A DNA stretch of 64,000 nt from Patagioenas fasciata (GCF_037038585.1 NC_092525.1:26748367-26812366); one strand, 5' to 3'; positions 39,390 through 53,300 are shown, counted from the stretch's first letter. The notes: generated by a model from the sequence alone, not told the origin. Program-made: numbers and translations.

Positions 39390-39540
39390 TCTCTAATTCT
39401 GCTTCTGACTCCATTACTGACTATGGAGCTTTGAAGTCTCTTAAATGATATCTCAACTACCCTATCTGGTAAAAGAAAACAATAGCTATCTGTCTTTGTA
39501 TGCAGTGGTGAAATCCAGAGTATTAAAGATACTATGTAAG
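39390..39540 (+). mobile_element. MIR-class SINE remnant
   Basis: In order: TTCTGCTTCTGACTCCATTA, then a degraded 'gacctt.ggcaagtcacttaa' segment, CTACCCTATCTGGTAAAAGA ('catctgtaaaatg'), AACAATAGCTATCTGTCTTTG ('aataatagctacct..') and AAAGATACTATGTAAG ('aaaggcgctatgtaag'). This matches the MIR-like tRNA-SINE layout found throughout amniotes. It is highly diverged and the borders are approximate. Confidence 0.6.
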
Positions 39541-40844
39541 GTAAAACCAAACCATAACAACACTGTTTCAAATATCTTCAGATACCATAAGAAAGGCCAT
39601 TGTGAAAAGGAATCTGCTTAAAGTATCTTGAAGAGATTTTGTGAGAATTGGATCCTTTCCTTTATAAATTACTCAACATGAAAGTAGTTCCTTGCTGTAT
39701 TTTCATATAAGGGTCTAAAACTTTGCAAAAAATTTGAAAACTCTTTTGAGAGACTATATTTAGAAGCTCATTTTAGCACATGCATGACAAAGTGAATTTT
39801 CTTTTGCCCTGTTCTTTCATTTCTCTGTTTTTTCTAATGTCTTTATAGAGAAACAAAAGCAAAGACATATTCCCTTCACTTGATCTGTCAAAGACCATAC
39901 CAAAGCCAAACAATTAAAAATCAGTCCTGGAATTTCTTATAGATGCTAAAGGATGATGTATTGAGTGGCTCCTGAAAACACATTTTCAGTGAGCTGACAT
40001 GTTTTAGTCCAGCTTCCCATGCAGGTGCCACACATCATGCAAGGCAGTATCAAAGAATCTAGGACAGTGTCTATGTTACAAGTATCTCAATTAAATGTCC
40101 AATCAATTATTTTTGTGAAAAAAACACTAACACAAAAGGAATACAATACAAATGCTGGGGTTATACGGTATCGTTAGGAATTAAACCAGTATTTTTAATA
40201 AATAAGTCTTTAATAATGCATCTCAGTCCTGCATGTAGGAGTTGTGAATTATGAACTGCCTGCAGGAGTTCCAGAGAGAGCCACCTGCTTCATGGCTGAT
40301 TGAGTTTACTGAATAAACTACACTAAACTATAGAGGAAATTTAATAATTACTGTTGATTTGCCCTGATTTTATTTCATAAAATGCAATGAAATTTGCAAA
40401 TTCATCTCTCACGTAACTCTTGAGTACAATGGCATTATTTAAGGCATGAATTTGATCCAATCTGATCATTACTGGTGTATGTTGTCTGCTTGTCTGGCAG
40501 CCTCAAGCTGAATGAGGAACACACTAGAGGAATATAACAGTTAAATTCACTTTGCAGTTGTAACAGGCAACTTACTATATACTCATAATACCAGAATGCA
40601 TAGACTAAAAACTGTTCCTCACGTATTTTAGTTAAAAACAAAAATTGCAGAGGGTCTTACCTGAAAGTTTACATATAGGTGACTGTTGGCCATTTATTTG
40701 AGACACACTGTAGACTTTGCCAAATTCCACGCTTTCTCTTATCCCTTTGCTCTTTGTGCAAGATTGGCCACTGGAAAAGGAATGAAGCAACGGCTGTCTC
40801 TGAGGGAGTAAAATAGAGAGGTGAAATCCCATAAAGAAACAATG

Positions 40845-41160
40845 AAGAGTAGCAGGAGAATTAAACAGGAGGCTAAGGGAGAGAAAGGATCTGCAAGAGT
40901 GACGGGAGAAGAGTGTCAGGGAGGATACCCAAGCAGAGCAAGAGCCTGGAGTGGTTGATGAAAACTAGGGACAGCAGTGATGTGGATCAGAGGAAGAGAG
41001 AGAAACCGGGGGCTTGAGATAGGAAAGGAGTCAAGAAAACAGAGGGAAAAGACCATGAAGGAAAGAGAAACCACGGAACTCTGATCAAAGCCAAGCCAGA
41101 GGTGGAGAGGGAGGTAATAGAAGCAAACAGGAAAGAAACAATAAAGGAAAATTCAGAAAC
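40845..41160 (+). repeat. Purine-rich intronic tract
   Basis: About 315 bp are dominated by A and G on the + strand, roughly three-quarters by eye, with many AGGAAAGAGA- and GGGAGAGAAAGG-like words but no clean repeat unit. The minus-strand reading frame through it is a composition effect. Its origin could be a decayed simple repeat. Confidence 0.55.
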
Positions 41161-44100
41161 AAACTTTATGGTCGAGCCTTGAATGCAGCTGTGATCATGA
41201 ATTGGGAGGCAGAAGGGGACTGTGCAGAAACACTTTCCCAAGCTTGGAGTGTGTCCCAATAACTTCTGCTGGCAGGAAAGGGCACAGGGTGAAGGCTGCA
41301 ACTCTTTAGGCTCTGGCAAAGCTGCTGCCAAGATTAGATGAACCTCTCAGAGTAGTAGCGCTCTAGTCCTGTGCAGAGCCATCAAGCGTGGGCCAAGCTA
41401 AAACAGTAAACCCCAAAACAGTCCACGTGGCTTGCAAAAGTTTAATCTGCATGTGGCCATCCTCCTAAGGATATTTTCAGAATTGTTCTTTATAAGACTG
41501 TTCAAAGATTAATATGGAAAATCCTACCTCCAGCACCATCTCCAGTACTGGGAGGGTTTGATGTGTATTATAAACTTATTGCACTACATCTCTGCTTGCC
41601 AGGTGAAGGAAAGTGTCAAGAAAGAGAAAGATTTCAACATCAGAATGGGGCATGACATTACAACAGCGTCTTTCCTCTCTCCCAACACTAAAAATTGTAA
41701 TAGAGATCAGTAAACCACTCAGGACAAGACAGACGGTTCTATTCAGTTTCTCACTGGAAGAAAACCCATAGCCTGAGCAGGATAAATAAGATTGTTCTTC
41801 AAGGCCAGTCTGAGGCATGCTGGATGGGTGGCAACTTAAGGAAGTCCTTACCCCTAAGTTCATCTCTTCTGGGAGACATTTGGCTTTAGAGAATGGAATC
41901 ACCAGCACGGTTGAAAAGGACAGGTATCAGACTCTCATTCCCTGAAGTAGTGCTGGAAAAACAACATTGCACACTGAAAGTATTCTTTCAAAGAGGACCA
42001 TTGCTCAGAGTTTACTGTAGGAGCGGCATCACCTAGACTGCATGCCATGTTCCAGCTAGCCAGCTCTTACCTGTGTTTCTTCCTCCCTTTCTGTTTTGAG
42101 ACAGAGAAAAAAGACCTTCACAATTAATTAAAACCATAGATAAAACTACCAGAGATTAACCAGGGAGTAAAGAGGGAACAAGGAAATTAAGAACATTCCT
42201 GCTAAAACTTCACTAGGTATACTGTAAAATTCAGAGATCGTTGTGCCCCTCAAAAATGCAGTAAAGAGAAGCAGCTTAAAAGAGCTTTCAATTACTTACA
42301 TGCCTTTGGCTTCCTTTCAGGATGCTGTGGAACTGGAAACAGCCATAGTAAACGTATTTTCTCTGCATTTGCCTTTCTTGACAAAAAGTTCCAAGATTTT
42401 GATCTCAAGAAAAATCAGCTCTTTTGTGTTTCTTTTTCAACTAACTGCAGACTTTTGCAAGTTAAAAATTAATGACAACCTTCTTATTAAAAAAAAATAA
42501 AATAAAAAAAAAAAAAGGCACAAAATCTTCTGTGCTCTTTTAGTCTAAATGGCATTCAAACCACTCTTGCTCCCTCCTTCTGCAGTAACACACAAAAATT
42601 CCACCACAACAGAACAACCTGGCTTATGGAAACCATTATTTTGACGATGAAACATTGTGTTGTGTCCTTTACCACTATTACAGGCAGTCAGTCTGTTAGA
42701 ACGTATTGGGCGATTATAGGCTAGTCTTTTCAGAGAAAGCCATGGGTTTCAAGTTAGCAGTAACCATCTATCAATTCTTGAGATTATGCCATGATTTACT
42801 GCCACAGCATCATGTATTCTCTGATTTTCTGCCTCCTGTGAAACATTGTGCTTTCCTTTTCTATTGATGTATCAAGTATAATAGTTACAAGCAGCTACAG
42901 AAAAATCAATAGCGAACTTTCATTACTGTGCACATAAAGAGTACCACGCTGTGAGAGCACCTAGCTGTTAAATAGTCACCAGCAGTAAGGTCCACTATAA
43001 ATGTCTGTTATTTTGTTCTAAATGAAGAATGTCTGAATTTGAAACATCAGATATCTAGGATTTTTGACACCACTGGATTCTATGTCAAGTTTTGCCAGTA
43101 TGTGATTTTTTTTCCAGGTGTCAGGCTTGATTTGTCTTTTCTGTCCCAAGATTTGTGTATTTCTTTAAACCTGAAGCTGACACAGGAAATTAATATCAAA
43201 ATAGAGTATTTCTGGGCTGTGCTTAACTGTAAGCTAATTAGGTTTGGTTGGACAGAAGTGGTAAGAATTGTGTTAATCTTTGTTGAACTGGTCTGTATCT
43301 CACTACTCAAAGTAAGCTCACTTCAATTAAAGTGAACAGATGTGTTAAACACACAGATAGAATAGATATGATAGAGGTTCTACAGTGTTACCGCAGACTC
43401 AAAAATGCTCCTAGAACTGTACACTAGGAAAAGCACCCAGTTGTTTTTCAATACACAGTTTGGAAAAAACAGTGTAATTTTTGGTTTAAATTTATTTATT
43501 TGTCTCTGGGAACACATTAACTTCCAATTAGTACACATAAACAAGAATGGCAAGAACAACAGTGAGTGGGCATCGCCTTGAACACGTCCAGGGCAACCGG
43601 CATTTCAGGCCATTTCTCCAGCAGTCAGGCAGGAGTTCCTGCAGGTTGGGTCGGCAATTCTGATGCAGGAGTTGATGGTTGCTTTGGCGTTTTGAGACTG
43701 TGTTGATTTACAGTTATAAATGCACAGTTTGTCACTGAATACCCTAGATTTGAAAGCCTGTGCATTTCCATGAGATTAAAGCATGACTATGAACATGTGT
43801 ACTTACATGAATCGTATGCTGCCAATTGCACTGTCTGCTGGGGCTGCAAGAACTGTTTCTTGACCTGGACATAACTTTCAGGAAAATTAACCTTTAAAGA
43901 AATCCAAATTGCTTTTACAATTTTCATAGTACTAACTCGTATAACTTCTACCAGAAACTTCATTCCTGATGTCAATCCATAGTCCTCTCTGTAAAAAAGA
44001 AAAACATCTACAGGTGGGGAAAAATCCCTGCTTTGAAGACAACACTGAGATCTAGCTAGAACTGACATTGATCCAACGAGCGTTGATTTAGGTGAAGGTG

Positions 44101-45226
44101 GATCTAGAATTAAAAATCCTTCCAGACCCTAAGCAATAAAGGCAAAATCCACAGTTTAATTCACTAAGGCATGTAGGGACCCAGCAGAGTGTCACCAGGG
44201 CCCTGAGGACATGTATGTCAGTCTTAGGGTGAACTTGGCCAGACCAGAAGTGCAAACCTCAGTTTGCAGGAGGCTGAGCTCCCTCATGTCCCCAAGCCCT
44301 GTGCAGACCATCGCAGCAGGCACTGTGCAGTGCCCAAGGTGCGCTCGCGTCCTCCATCTGCCATCAGGAGACCAAAGAGTACCTCTGCCCTCGTGCAGGG
44401 CACATGAGTTTTTTGGCACCATGTTAGGGGTGGCTCCAACCAAAGACTAATGGGGATATGGGGTCCCCTGATTCATGCTCCTCATGTTAAACTATGACTA
44501 TGTTGTCTATGGAAATATCGTATCCATATCTGACTAAACACTGAAGTCTGAGATGAGCAGTGAGCACAAATCTGGAGTTCACCCAATTTATTTCTGCTTT
44601 TTCTTACTTAGCAATTGAAACACTAAAAATGTGCAGAGGCACTAACTTATCTGAGACCCTACAGTCCTTTCTGACCAGGGCTTTTTGTCAGGAAGTCAGG
44701 GTTAGTTGTAAGAGTATTTGAAATGCAGTTTAAGAGTATTTCCTCTGTTCCACATTTCTCTACCCTCTTTGTTTCACTGATGAGTAACCATGTTGCCAGA
44801 GGGACTTTCAGGTGGGCTTTTCTTTAGCATTCATATTTATATGTTTAAAAGTGTAACCAACAAGGATGAAGAACAGTGGTATACGCATCAAAGTCTTTGG
44901 GGATAAGAGACCCCAGGCTGACACAGATTTCCTGTGTGCCAGCACTGACACTTGCAGAGTGCCAGTGTAGTTGCAGATGTCCCCATTTGGTCTTCTGTCA
45001 CTCTTGTTTGCCAAACAGCTTCCACAACCCAGCACAGACATATGTCACAGTAAAAACTGAAATTTGCAACTTCCACTTAGACCAATAGGCAACATCAGAA
45101 ACAATACACTTCGAAATACTGCAGCAGAAATATGCTTACCTTAGTTGTGCTTACTGGCCAGGAAAGCAAGGCTGGGAGCACAGGAGAACAACATGCCAGG
45201 AGGCCCAGCAGCCTGGGTCAGCCAGG

Positions 45227-45250
45227 GGGACAGGGCAGGAGCCCTGTCCC
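45227..45250. other. Perfect 10-bp GC-rich hairpin
   Basis: GGGACAGGGC (45227-45236) and its exact reverse complement GCCCTGTCCC (45241-45250) are separated by a 4-nt loop AGGA. The hairpin lies inside a GC-rich patch of the last NR5A2 intron. No function is known to me. Confidence 0.7.
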
Positions 45251-48199
45251 AGGGCCACCGCTCTGCTGGCCCCCAGTGTGCACCAGGGCATGGCCCATTG
45301 TGTTTAAGCGAATCCACAGGCTGCTGCCATCAGGTGTGATGAGGGTCTGATGACTGGTACATGCACGTATATGATGGGACCAAATTCATTGGCTCTTTTC
45401 ATCTAAGCACATTTTTTGTCAGTGCTAATTTGATAGGGAGTTGAAAAAGCATCTCAGAGACAGTGGCTTCAATGGGCCATCAGTGATCTCGTCAGCTTCT
45501 GCAGATATATTTACATAGAAAATAATTCTAACTGCCCAAAATAGAGTCTAGCTCTTCTAAATAAGAAGAGTAAAATTCAAATGTTGGCTAATAGGAGTCA
45601 CATATGTGTTTCCACTGTAGTTCTACTGTAGTGCATTCAGCAGTGAGCAATTAAATGAATGCTTTATATTATTTCAACACAATTATGTAAGAAAATAGTT
45701 CTCTTACTGATTTCCACTTCCCATATCTTACACAGGCAGAGGTGATTATCTTTTTCATGTTCTTTCTAAACTAGAAATGGCTTCCACTGATACGACTTAA
45801 TTCCGTGAAAAAAAGCCCGTTAGTGCAATATTGTCACATAAAACTAGTAAAATAATGTCTTCAAAAGTCTCTAAAAAGAGGAAAAATACAGGATTTCGAA
45901 ATCAGTATGTCTGAAAGACGACTGGTAGATTGTCTCACACTAAGCCTTATCTGAAAATAGTGCAAAAGACTTGAAACTGAATTATTTGTCAATTACATTG
46001 ACAGAGTCACAGTATTGTACCTCTTAGATCAGCACACAACTAAAACACCTTTGCTTAACTACATTTCCTTCTTTTAAAGAGAATATATTGTAATCATTTT
46101 TGCTCCTGTGGGACTTTGGTTCTAAACAAGAGGATAAAGCTGAACAAAATTCGTCAAGTAATAAAAAACTGGTATAAATTTCTCCCCTTATCTGGAAACC
46201 ACTATAATGATATAACTGGCTGGTCTAATATTTTTAACCAAGTTCAAAAAAGTTAGAAATATAATAATTAAATGCAAATACAGTCCTGATCCCAAAGACC
46301 AGAAGAATGCCTTTAAGCTAGTATTTATAACAAGAGCTGTTCGACTGAGCTCTCTTGTAAATTTTATCATACCTGAGGCAGTTTTCCTCAGTCGATTAGC
46401 TGGAAAGCTGAATATATCCTGAGGCAAACCAGACATCTAGTACAGGCTAAATTCAACTACTGGAGCTTAAATTTGGCTTAATATATCCCCACTTGGATCT
46501 GCCTGTTTAATTCTCTTTCATATGATAACGTTGGTTTATTCATAGTCTGGACTTGCCACCTGAACAAACTGTACCTCATATCTTATTCTAATGGAATAAG
46601 AAAACTTTGCAAAAACCACAAAAGTTCCTGACTGAAAATCAAATGCAAATTTGGGATTAAAAACTGTTTTGTAAAGTGACTACAAGATTAGTACAGAGAG
46701 ATTTTTTTCCCCTAAGGAGTACTGCTTTTTATGATCATGCATTTTTTATACTCTGCAGAGACAGATGTGCTTTATAAAAGGATACAGCCTGCTACTCAAA
46801 AGAGTTTCAGTGGCAGCTGCACTTCTGTGTCTTAACCTCAGTAGAAATTTATATTCGATATTTTTCCAGAAAATATTTATATTTCTTCTTCTAGGACTAT
46901 TTCACCCCTTGGTATAATTCCAGTGGTGGCAGTAGAAATACCTCTGAGATTAATCTGGTCCATTATTCCTATTTTAAACAGCACTTGGGTAGTAGGAGAG
47001 GGATAGAAACAGAACGGATAAATAATGTGCAAGCTTCTCTTGAGTGCAATAAATCCAATCATTCAGAAAAGTTGCGAATGTCTAAGCAAAAGCAGAGTAA
47101 ATATTTTCTAGATAAAAGCAAATCCTTCTAAAATTGTAATTCCTTTTTTTCTAAACATTCAGCTTCTTGTCAGCTAAATAATAGATCGCTTCTTGCTCCT
47201 CTCTACATAATACCATACTGTCTATTATTGCAAGTTGCTTCTAACACCCTTTCTGCCTCAGTTCATAATTTCAAGGATTTTGTATGATGTCCCTATCACC
47301 ATTCCCAGGAACTTCATAAATATTTATGACATCTTAAACTATTCACACCCTACAAATTGTAGACATTGACAGCCTGTTCCCTTAAAACACCAACAGTCCT
47401 GTATTGTTTGTCTGCTGTTGAAGACTAAAATGATGTTTCAGAAATTAACTGGGAAGACCATTTTGTTCAATAAATTTAATATTTATTCCAATGTTTTTCC
47501 TAAACTCTTATCAGAAGCCTAGCTTCTGCTTTTAACAAACATGATACTTTTTTTCTCATAGCTATAAAAGTGATATAAACTTGTGTTATGGCCATAGAAT
47601 TGTCCGCATTTAAGCATATATATTTTTTGAAGCCTGCTGATAGCATGATAATTAACATACTAGTTTTCTTATGTATGCTTATTCCAACTGAGCGTTCAGA
47701 AGACGAACATTTATAGCTCTGACATATAATATGAACCTGGGATTAGGTGAGGAGTTAGGAAAAATTAGTTTTGACTCACGTTCTCTCTCAGTTTATTTGT
47801 GAGACCTTCACTGAATCACTTCTGGCCCACCTGATCAACGTGTGCCTGCATACAAATATGACCACGTGGTTGCACAATTTTTCCCTGGAAAACAGAGACT
47901 TGGATTGAGACTTTTTTCCAGAATTGATCCGTCATTTACCTTAAGTGGTCACTGGGTCAAAAATACAAAGAAACCTGGAAGGAGGAACCAGAAACCCATG
48001 TCAGTGCAGGCGGGTTCCCTCACCACCAGCCTACAAAGCCAAGCTATAAATTTGGGCTTAACCCACCTAGGGTTGTTTTTTTCAGGGCAGTGGCAGAGTT
48101 TCAACCCAAAGACTGGAGCACTGAGAACAGCTTGTAACTTGCAATAGACAAGACCACCCGCTGGCATGGTGGGAAACAGACTCCACTTGTTTGGCACAG

Positions 48200-48265
48200 T
48201 TCTTTGAAGACACAATAGAGCAAGTGCTGTTCAAATTCCTGTTCCTCTGCCATGTCTTCAAAGAA
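48200..48265. repeat. 13-bp perfect inverted repeat
   Basis: TTCTTTGAAGACA (48200-48212) is the exact reverse complement of TGTCTTCAAAGAA (48253-48265), with 40 nt between the arms. No other pairing continues outwards. It could be chance, or the ends of a very small non-autonomous element. Confidence 0.6.
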
Positions 48266-50243
48266 AGCAGTGGCAGCTACTCTCTTATGTGGAACTTAAT
48301 CCTATCATTGAGCACTACGCATGGATTAAAATACCTACGGAATAAGCCTTCAGGCAATAGCCAGGCTGCCCTCGGTCCCAGATGAGCAAGAGACAAGCAA
48401 CACATTGCATTGCTCACCCAAAGCAGGAGCAAGTCTGGGACATCAGCAGAGGCAGAACTCCAGACATGGAGGAAGCTTGAGAAAGCGAGAAAAAGAGAGG
48501 TGGTACTGGGGTGTAGGCATGGCTAAGGTCAAGTGCTGGAGTGGAACCACTGCTTGGGACTTAGTGCCTGTGGTCTGTTCCAGCACCTTCTGGGCTGGGC
48601 TGTAGTTTCAACCAGCTATCCCAGCTGGCTGGCCACAGCCCTGGCTGCATGGCTGTACCTGGCCATGCCTTTCCCTCACGAGCCTCAGTTAGAAACACGG
48701 GACTTTATTTAAGGGTGCAGCTGGCTGTGGACTTTGGGCCAGGACTTGTGAGCAGCACTTCCTCTAAAGAGGCCTGGCAGCATCTTGTTTTATTGTGTTT
48801 CAGTGACACTATATCACGTATGTCTCATTTGCAAGTAATAAGGATGTTGGTTCCTGGGGTGTCAGGATGAGAGGCAGGTGGAGATTTTGATTATTTGTTT
48901 AACTTTCAGGTCAGTAAATTGAGCCCGAGCTCTTGAAAGTCAAGCAGTTATATTTTCCCGAGTGATGACTCAGTAATTACACCAGTCAAAGATTGGAGCG
49001 ATCAAATCAGGCTTTGACTTTGTCTTTACTTGGACTGTGAGAAAAGAAACAACTGAAATTTAGGAAAATATATTCGAAGTTGCACAAGGAGGAATCCAGA
49101 TTGTTTCCCCATGTCTCCATTTCCATTGCTTAAAGTAGAAAAAGCAATTAGCAAATTCTTCACTAAAGTCAATAATCGCGGTTCTTACTAGACATTAGGA
49201 GATTATGTTCTCAGGAAGAATCTGTCATTTTACAATCTTTTTGGAATAGAAAAATATGCTTCAATATTTTAAATAACTCTAGAAAGAAGCCTACCAATAT
49301 ACAACAACACCAAATATGTTTTAGTTGAGTCTGAGTTGTTCTGAAACAAAGGTCCATCAAGATTGAATACTGAGGGGATGAAACAGGATTCAGACTAAAA
49401 ACTACAGCTTCTTCTCTCATAAGCATTTTATTCTTGCTTTAAAAATGTGTATAATTTTGCCCAGTACTTAGGTGTGAGTGAAATACATTGCTATAGAAGA
49501 ATTTAATCAAGACTTTCAAAATTATGTGCCCATTATCTGATGTTATGTTCAACCGAAAATGAAAATTGCTTTATGACCCTAATAAGAAGCCAGAGATTGA
49601 TTGTTGCAGTGTTACAGGTAGCTAAACCACTACCAAAAAGAATCCTTATTAAGACAGAACAGCTTTCTCCACATTCAGCTTGGACTTGGGAGTCTTAAGA
49701 AAACAAAAGAGGGTTCTGTTCTTATAATAGAAAGGTTTTTCAAGGTTTGGAAAGTGCTAAATATAGCACCTTATCACTGATTAACAAACACATCTATCAA
49801 AAATTGTATCCCAGGACTTCTAAGTAAATAATATTCATCACAACCCTGCTGTAATAAAACTGAGGGGAATTTTGCAGTAAGGAGCTTAACTTTACCATAA
49901 ATCTTCCTTCATTATAGCATTTTGTCTGTCAAGAAGGCTTAGCTATAGAATGGCATACATCTGCCTTCATGACAGATGTGTTAGATGGAACCGCTGTTGT
50001 TGCCATTAGTTTCAATGAAGGAGAATTGTGGGTAATTTTCAGAGATTGGCACTTTATCAACCATTACTACTCTTGCTCTCAAAAAATTTTTTATCACATG
50101 TCAAAAATCTACCTGTGTTTTAAGTCCCATAACCCAGAGGGTTTGCAAGGTTAGTGCAAAGTGGGCAAAGAAACTAGGAAAAAGCTGTGTTTGAACAGAG
50201 GAAGGTTTGGTAACATCACCTCCATCCCAAGCAGTTCCCTTTC

Positions 50244-50318
50244 TTTGACCTATTCTTTAGGAAAGACCTTCATCAGGATTAATATATTCCATCTTCAAGG
50301 TCAAAGAGGCACTGACCT
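50244..50318 (+). promoter_or_regulatory. Candidate NR5A autoregulatory element in last intron
   Basis: TCAAGGTCA at 50295-50303 is a perfect NR5A (LRH-1/SF-1) monomer site and extends to AGGTCAAAGAGGC, which also resembles a DR1/HNF4-type site. It is flanked by inverted half-sites: the complement of AGGTCAAA at 50244-50251 and of AGGTCA at 50313-50318. All sit within 75 bp of the gene's own last intron. Nuclear-receptor site clustering of this kind is typical of liver enhancers. Conservation and occupancy are unknown. Confidence 0.4.
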
Positions 50319-53300
50319 CACACCAAAGCCCCAAACAGGATCCCCGAGTTCAGGCCGAGGAGGCTTGTTTTACCTTTCCCTGATAAAACAGTGTGTTTCT
50401 AAGCGGAGGCAATGCTGCTCATTCGGCCGTGCGGTCTGGCTGGAAAGAACAGACAAACCTCACAGAGGATGAGCCTGAAGGCCGTCCTGGCCAAAAATGC
50501 CATCACTAGAGCTTGGAAACACCATATTTTACCAACACATTTAATAGTCATTCCAAAGATCTAACACCGGCAATCAGTTGGGTTTTAATAAAATCCTTAA
50601 ACGATGGGGCTTGTCAGCCTCTTTAGGGTGAGGAAGCTCAAGCCTAGGCTGGTATTGAGTTCTGCTGCCTGGAGTATCTGTAAGACTGTTTCCAGCCTTA
50701 TGAAAGTGAGAAATGTCTCCCATTGGAGAAGCCTAAACACAACCTTATTTCATGCTTGCAATAGTGCAAAACGCAGAGAAGCTGATGTGCTGTGTGTGCA
50801 CGCACCTCTTCGTTGCTTCATGTAGGAAGAGTATCTGATAAAAGACGTGAGCAGCAAGATTTAACCAGCTTTCTTTAGGAAATATTTACGCTGCTCTTAA
50901 GGAGTTACTATTTTTCAAATTTTAAATCTCTCATTCTGTTTCATTTTTCTTTTCAAAATTCCCAGACCTAGGGAACATCTCTACAGATTAGTAGACCGCT
51001 AAATCTTCAGTATTTCATGTTTTGAATATGAGAAGGAGCAAATCTCTCTGAAAGCTAAATATTTTCCCCCTCTAAAGACCAGACCCATTTTTGGGGAAAA
51101 TATGCAAAAGTGTTCTCATCAGGCTGAATGTTGCATGCAGTTTCAGCTTAATGTACAGCTTTATAGAAGATGTAGAAAATCATCTAAACAGAGAGATTTC
51201 TGGGAATACTGGCAGATCTTTACTGTGCAGAGCAGATCCTGACACACTATAATACTGTTTTTGTCTTAATCGTCAAAAGTAAGCTATAGAGAACAAAAAT
51301 TCTTTGTTTGACAGAAAAGCAATTGCTATTTCTTTTAAAACATATAATATATTCCAGAAGACCTAAGGGTTTACTTTCCAATAAGGCTAGAAAAAGATGT
51401 GCGCCCCACTGTGAGCTCACAGTAAGGCTGTTTCATGTAAAAAGTTGGTAATTAGTCCCTGAGTGAATAAAGTAGAAGAGATAAGAGACTGATACTTACT
51501 GTAGCAACACAAAACACTTTTCCTAGCTGCTAAAGGGTGTGTGGGTTGGAGGGGGAGACCTACTCCTACTCATTTAATTTACAAGTGTCTAAACCTCGGA
51601 AAATTATTTCTTGCATTAAGCTTAAACATGTGTACTTTAAATTGTTACTAACCGATGTGAAGATTGATAAGAGACATTCCCATTTGAAAAAGCAGACAGG
51701 AATGAAGAATTATACAAAAGCGTAAAAGACCGCCGTGTTGTACGCATCAGCAGCAGATTTCATGCCCATTGTACACCATTGCCTTCAGCAGACTTACCCC
51801 AGCACCGTTTGATGTTTCACCAAGTTAACTCATTAGCATTCAAAGGATCTTTATCAAAAAGGAAATACTTGGAAAACTAAATCATTTACCTTTAGTCAGA
51901 ATTGTACAATAAATACCAAGAACACAAACCAACCCAAAGCACAGGAAAACCATCTACTTACAACCAAAGTTACTATTTAATACCATTTGTATTACTATCA
52001 GCTAAATACTAAGTATCAGAAGTGAAAACTGTGTATCATTTTTTGTTCTACCTGCAGAACTTGAAGCTACTGGAAGTAATATTCACATGTTTTCCTCTGT
52101 TATTATTCATCTTTGTTAGACTTTGCGATTCTCTCTCAAAAAGAACTACATAATTTACATTTCAACTGTGTGTTCAGCAAACCTCTTTTTTAACAATACA
52201 TAAAAAATCCTGTAAGCTGGAGACAGGACAGTGGAGCTTTACCCAGTGGTCTCAGCACATATCCTTTGGCTTGTCTGTCCAATTTGTCTCCTTTGCTTTA
52301 CTGCAGCATTTATTGTTAATCTACATGAGATGAGAGCACTTATCAAAAGTCATATCCAGAAATCCTGGTTACTTCATGAAGACTCATTCCAAAACACATC
52401 ATCAGGCCATCAGGTTGCCTCTACATCCCCTCCATTGTGATTGCAGTCCTGGAGAGATCTACACAAATGAATTGTGTAGTGATGTCCTAAAATGTAATCA
52501 TCTGGACTATGATTATCTGGTTCAGTATAGAAACAGTCAGGAAAATTCTACTTATTTTCACAGGTGAACTAATAACATCTTGTTTACAAGCACTGAGCCT
52601 CATCACAAATATCAATAATTTGTACAGAGGAAATACATTAAAAGTATTTTCTCAGGCTGGATGTGGTAGAGAAGCCCCACGACTACTGTTTGGTTAATCT
52701 TAGTGTTAATTTGACTTGTTTTTACATCTGACTTCAGTGCTTTGGTTGTCACATGAGTATTTAAAGTACTGTCCAGTCACATTAGGAGAAGAAAACAACA
52801 ATGGCAACAACAATCCCCACAACAACAAAAAAATGAACACAGACCTTATTCCCCCATAGTTCTGCAACTTCCATACAATTCAGCTAAGCCACGTAGTGAG
52901 GAGCTTATAGGAAGATCCGTACAACACACAGGTGTGCCTGCTGCCAGAAACCACTGCTTCTGTATATGGAGGTAATAGAGAAAATATTATGCCTCCTTTT
53001 GACTTGGAGTATGATACCAATACAGCTGAAGACAGAATGCATCTCTATAAAACATACACTGAATTCACCACTTTTGCAAGAGAACATGAAAATCTGTAAA
53101 TTCTCAGGTTTTCTTACTGATCTTGTTAAAAATTGATTTTATGATGTTGCAAATATATTCCATGCAGTAACATTTAGACAGAGATCAAAAATGAGGATGA
53201 ACCCCATTTTCCAAGAAGTCAACAGACTTTAATTTCACAGTATGATTCAAAACAGACAGCAACAGAAAGATGCCCTTTGAATTTAAAAAGGGTTGAACCA

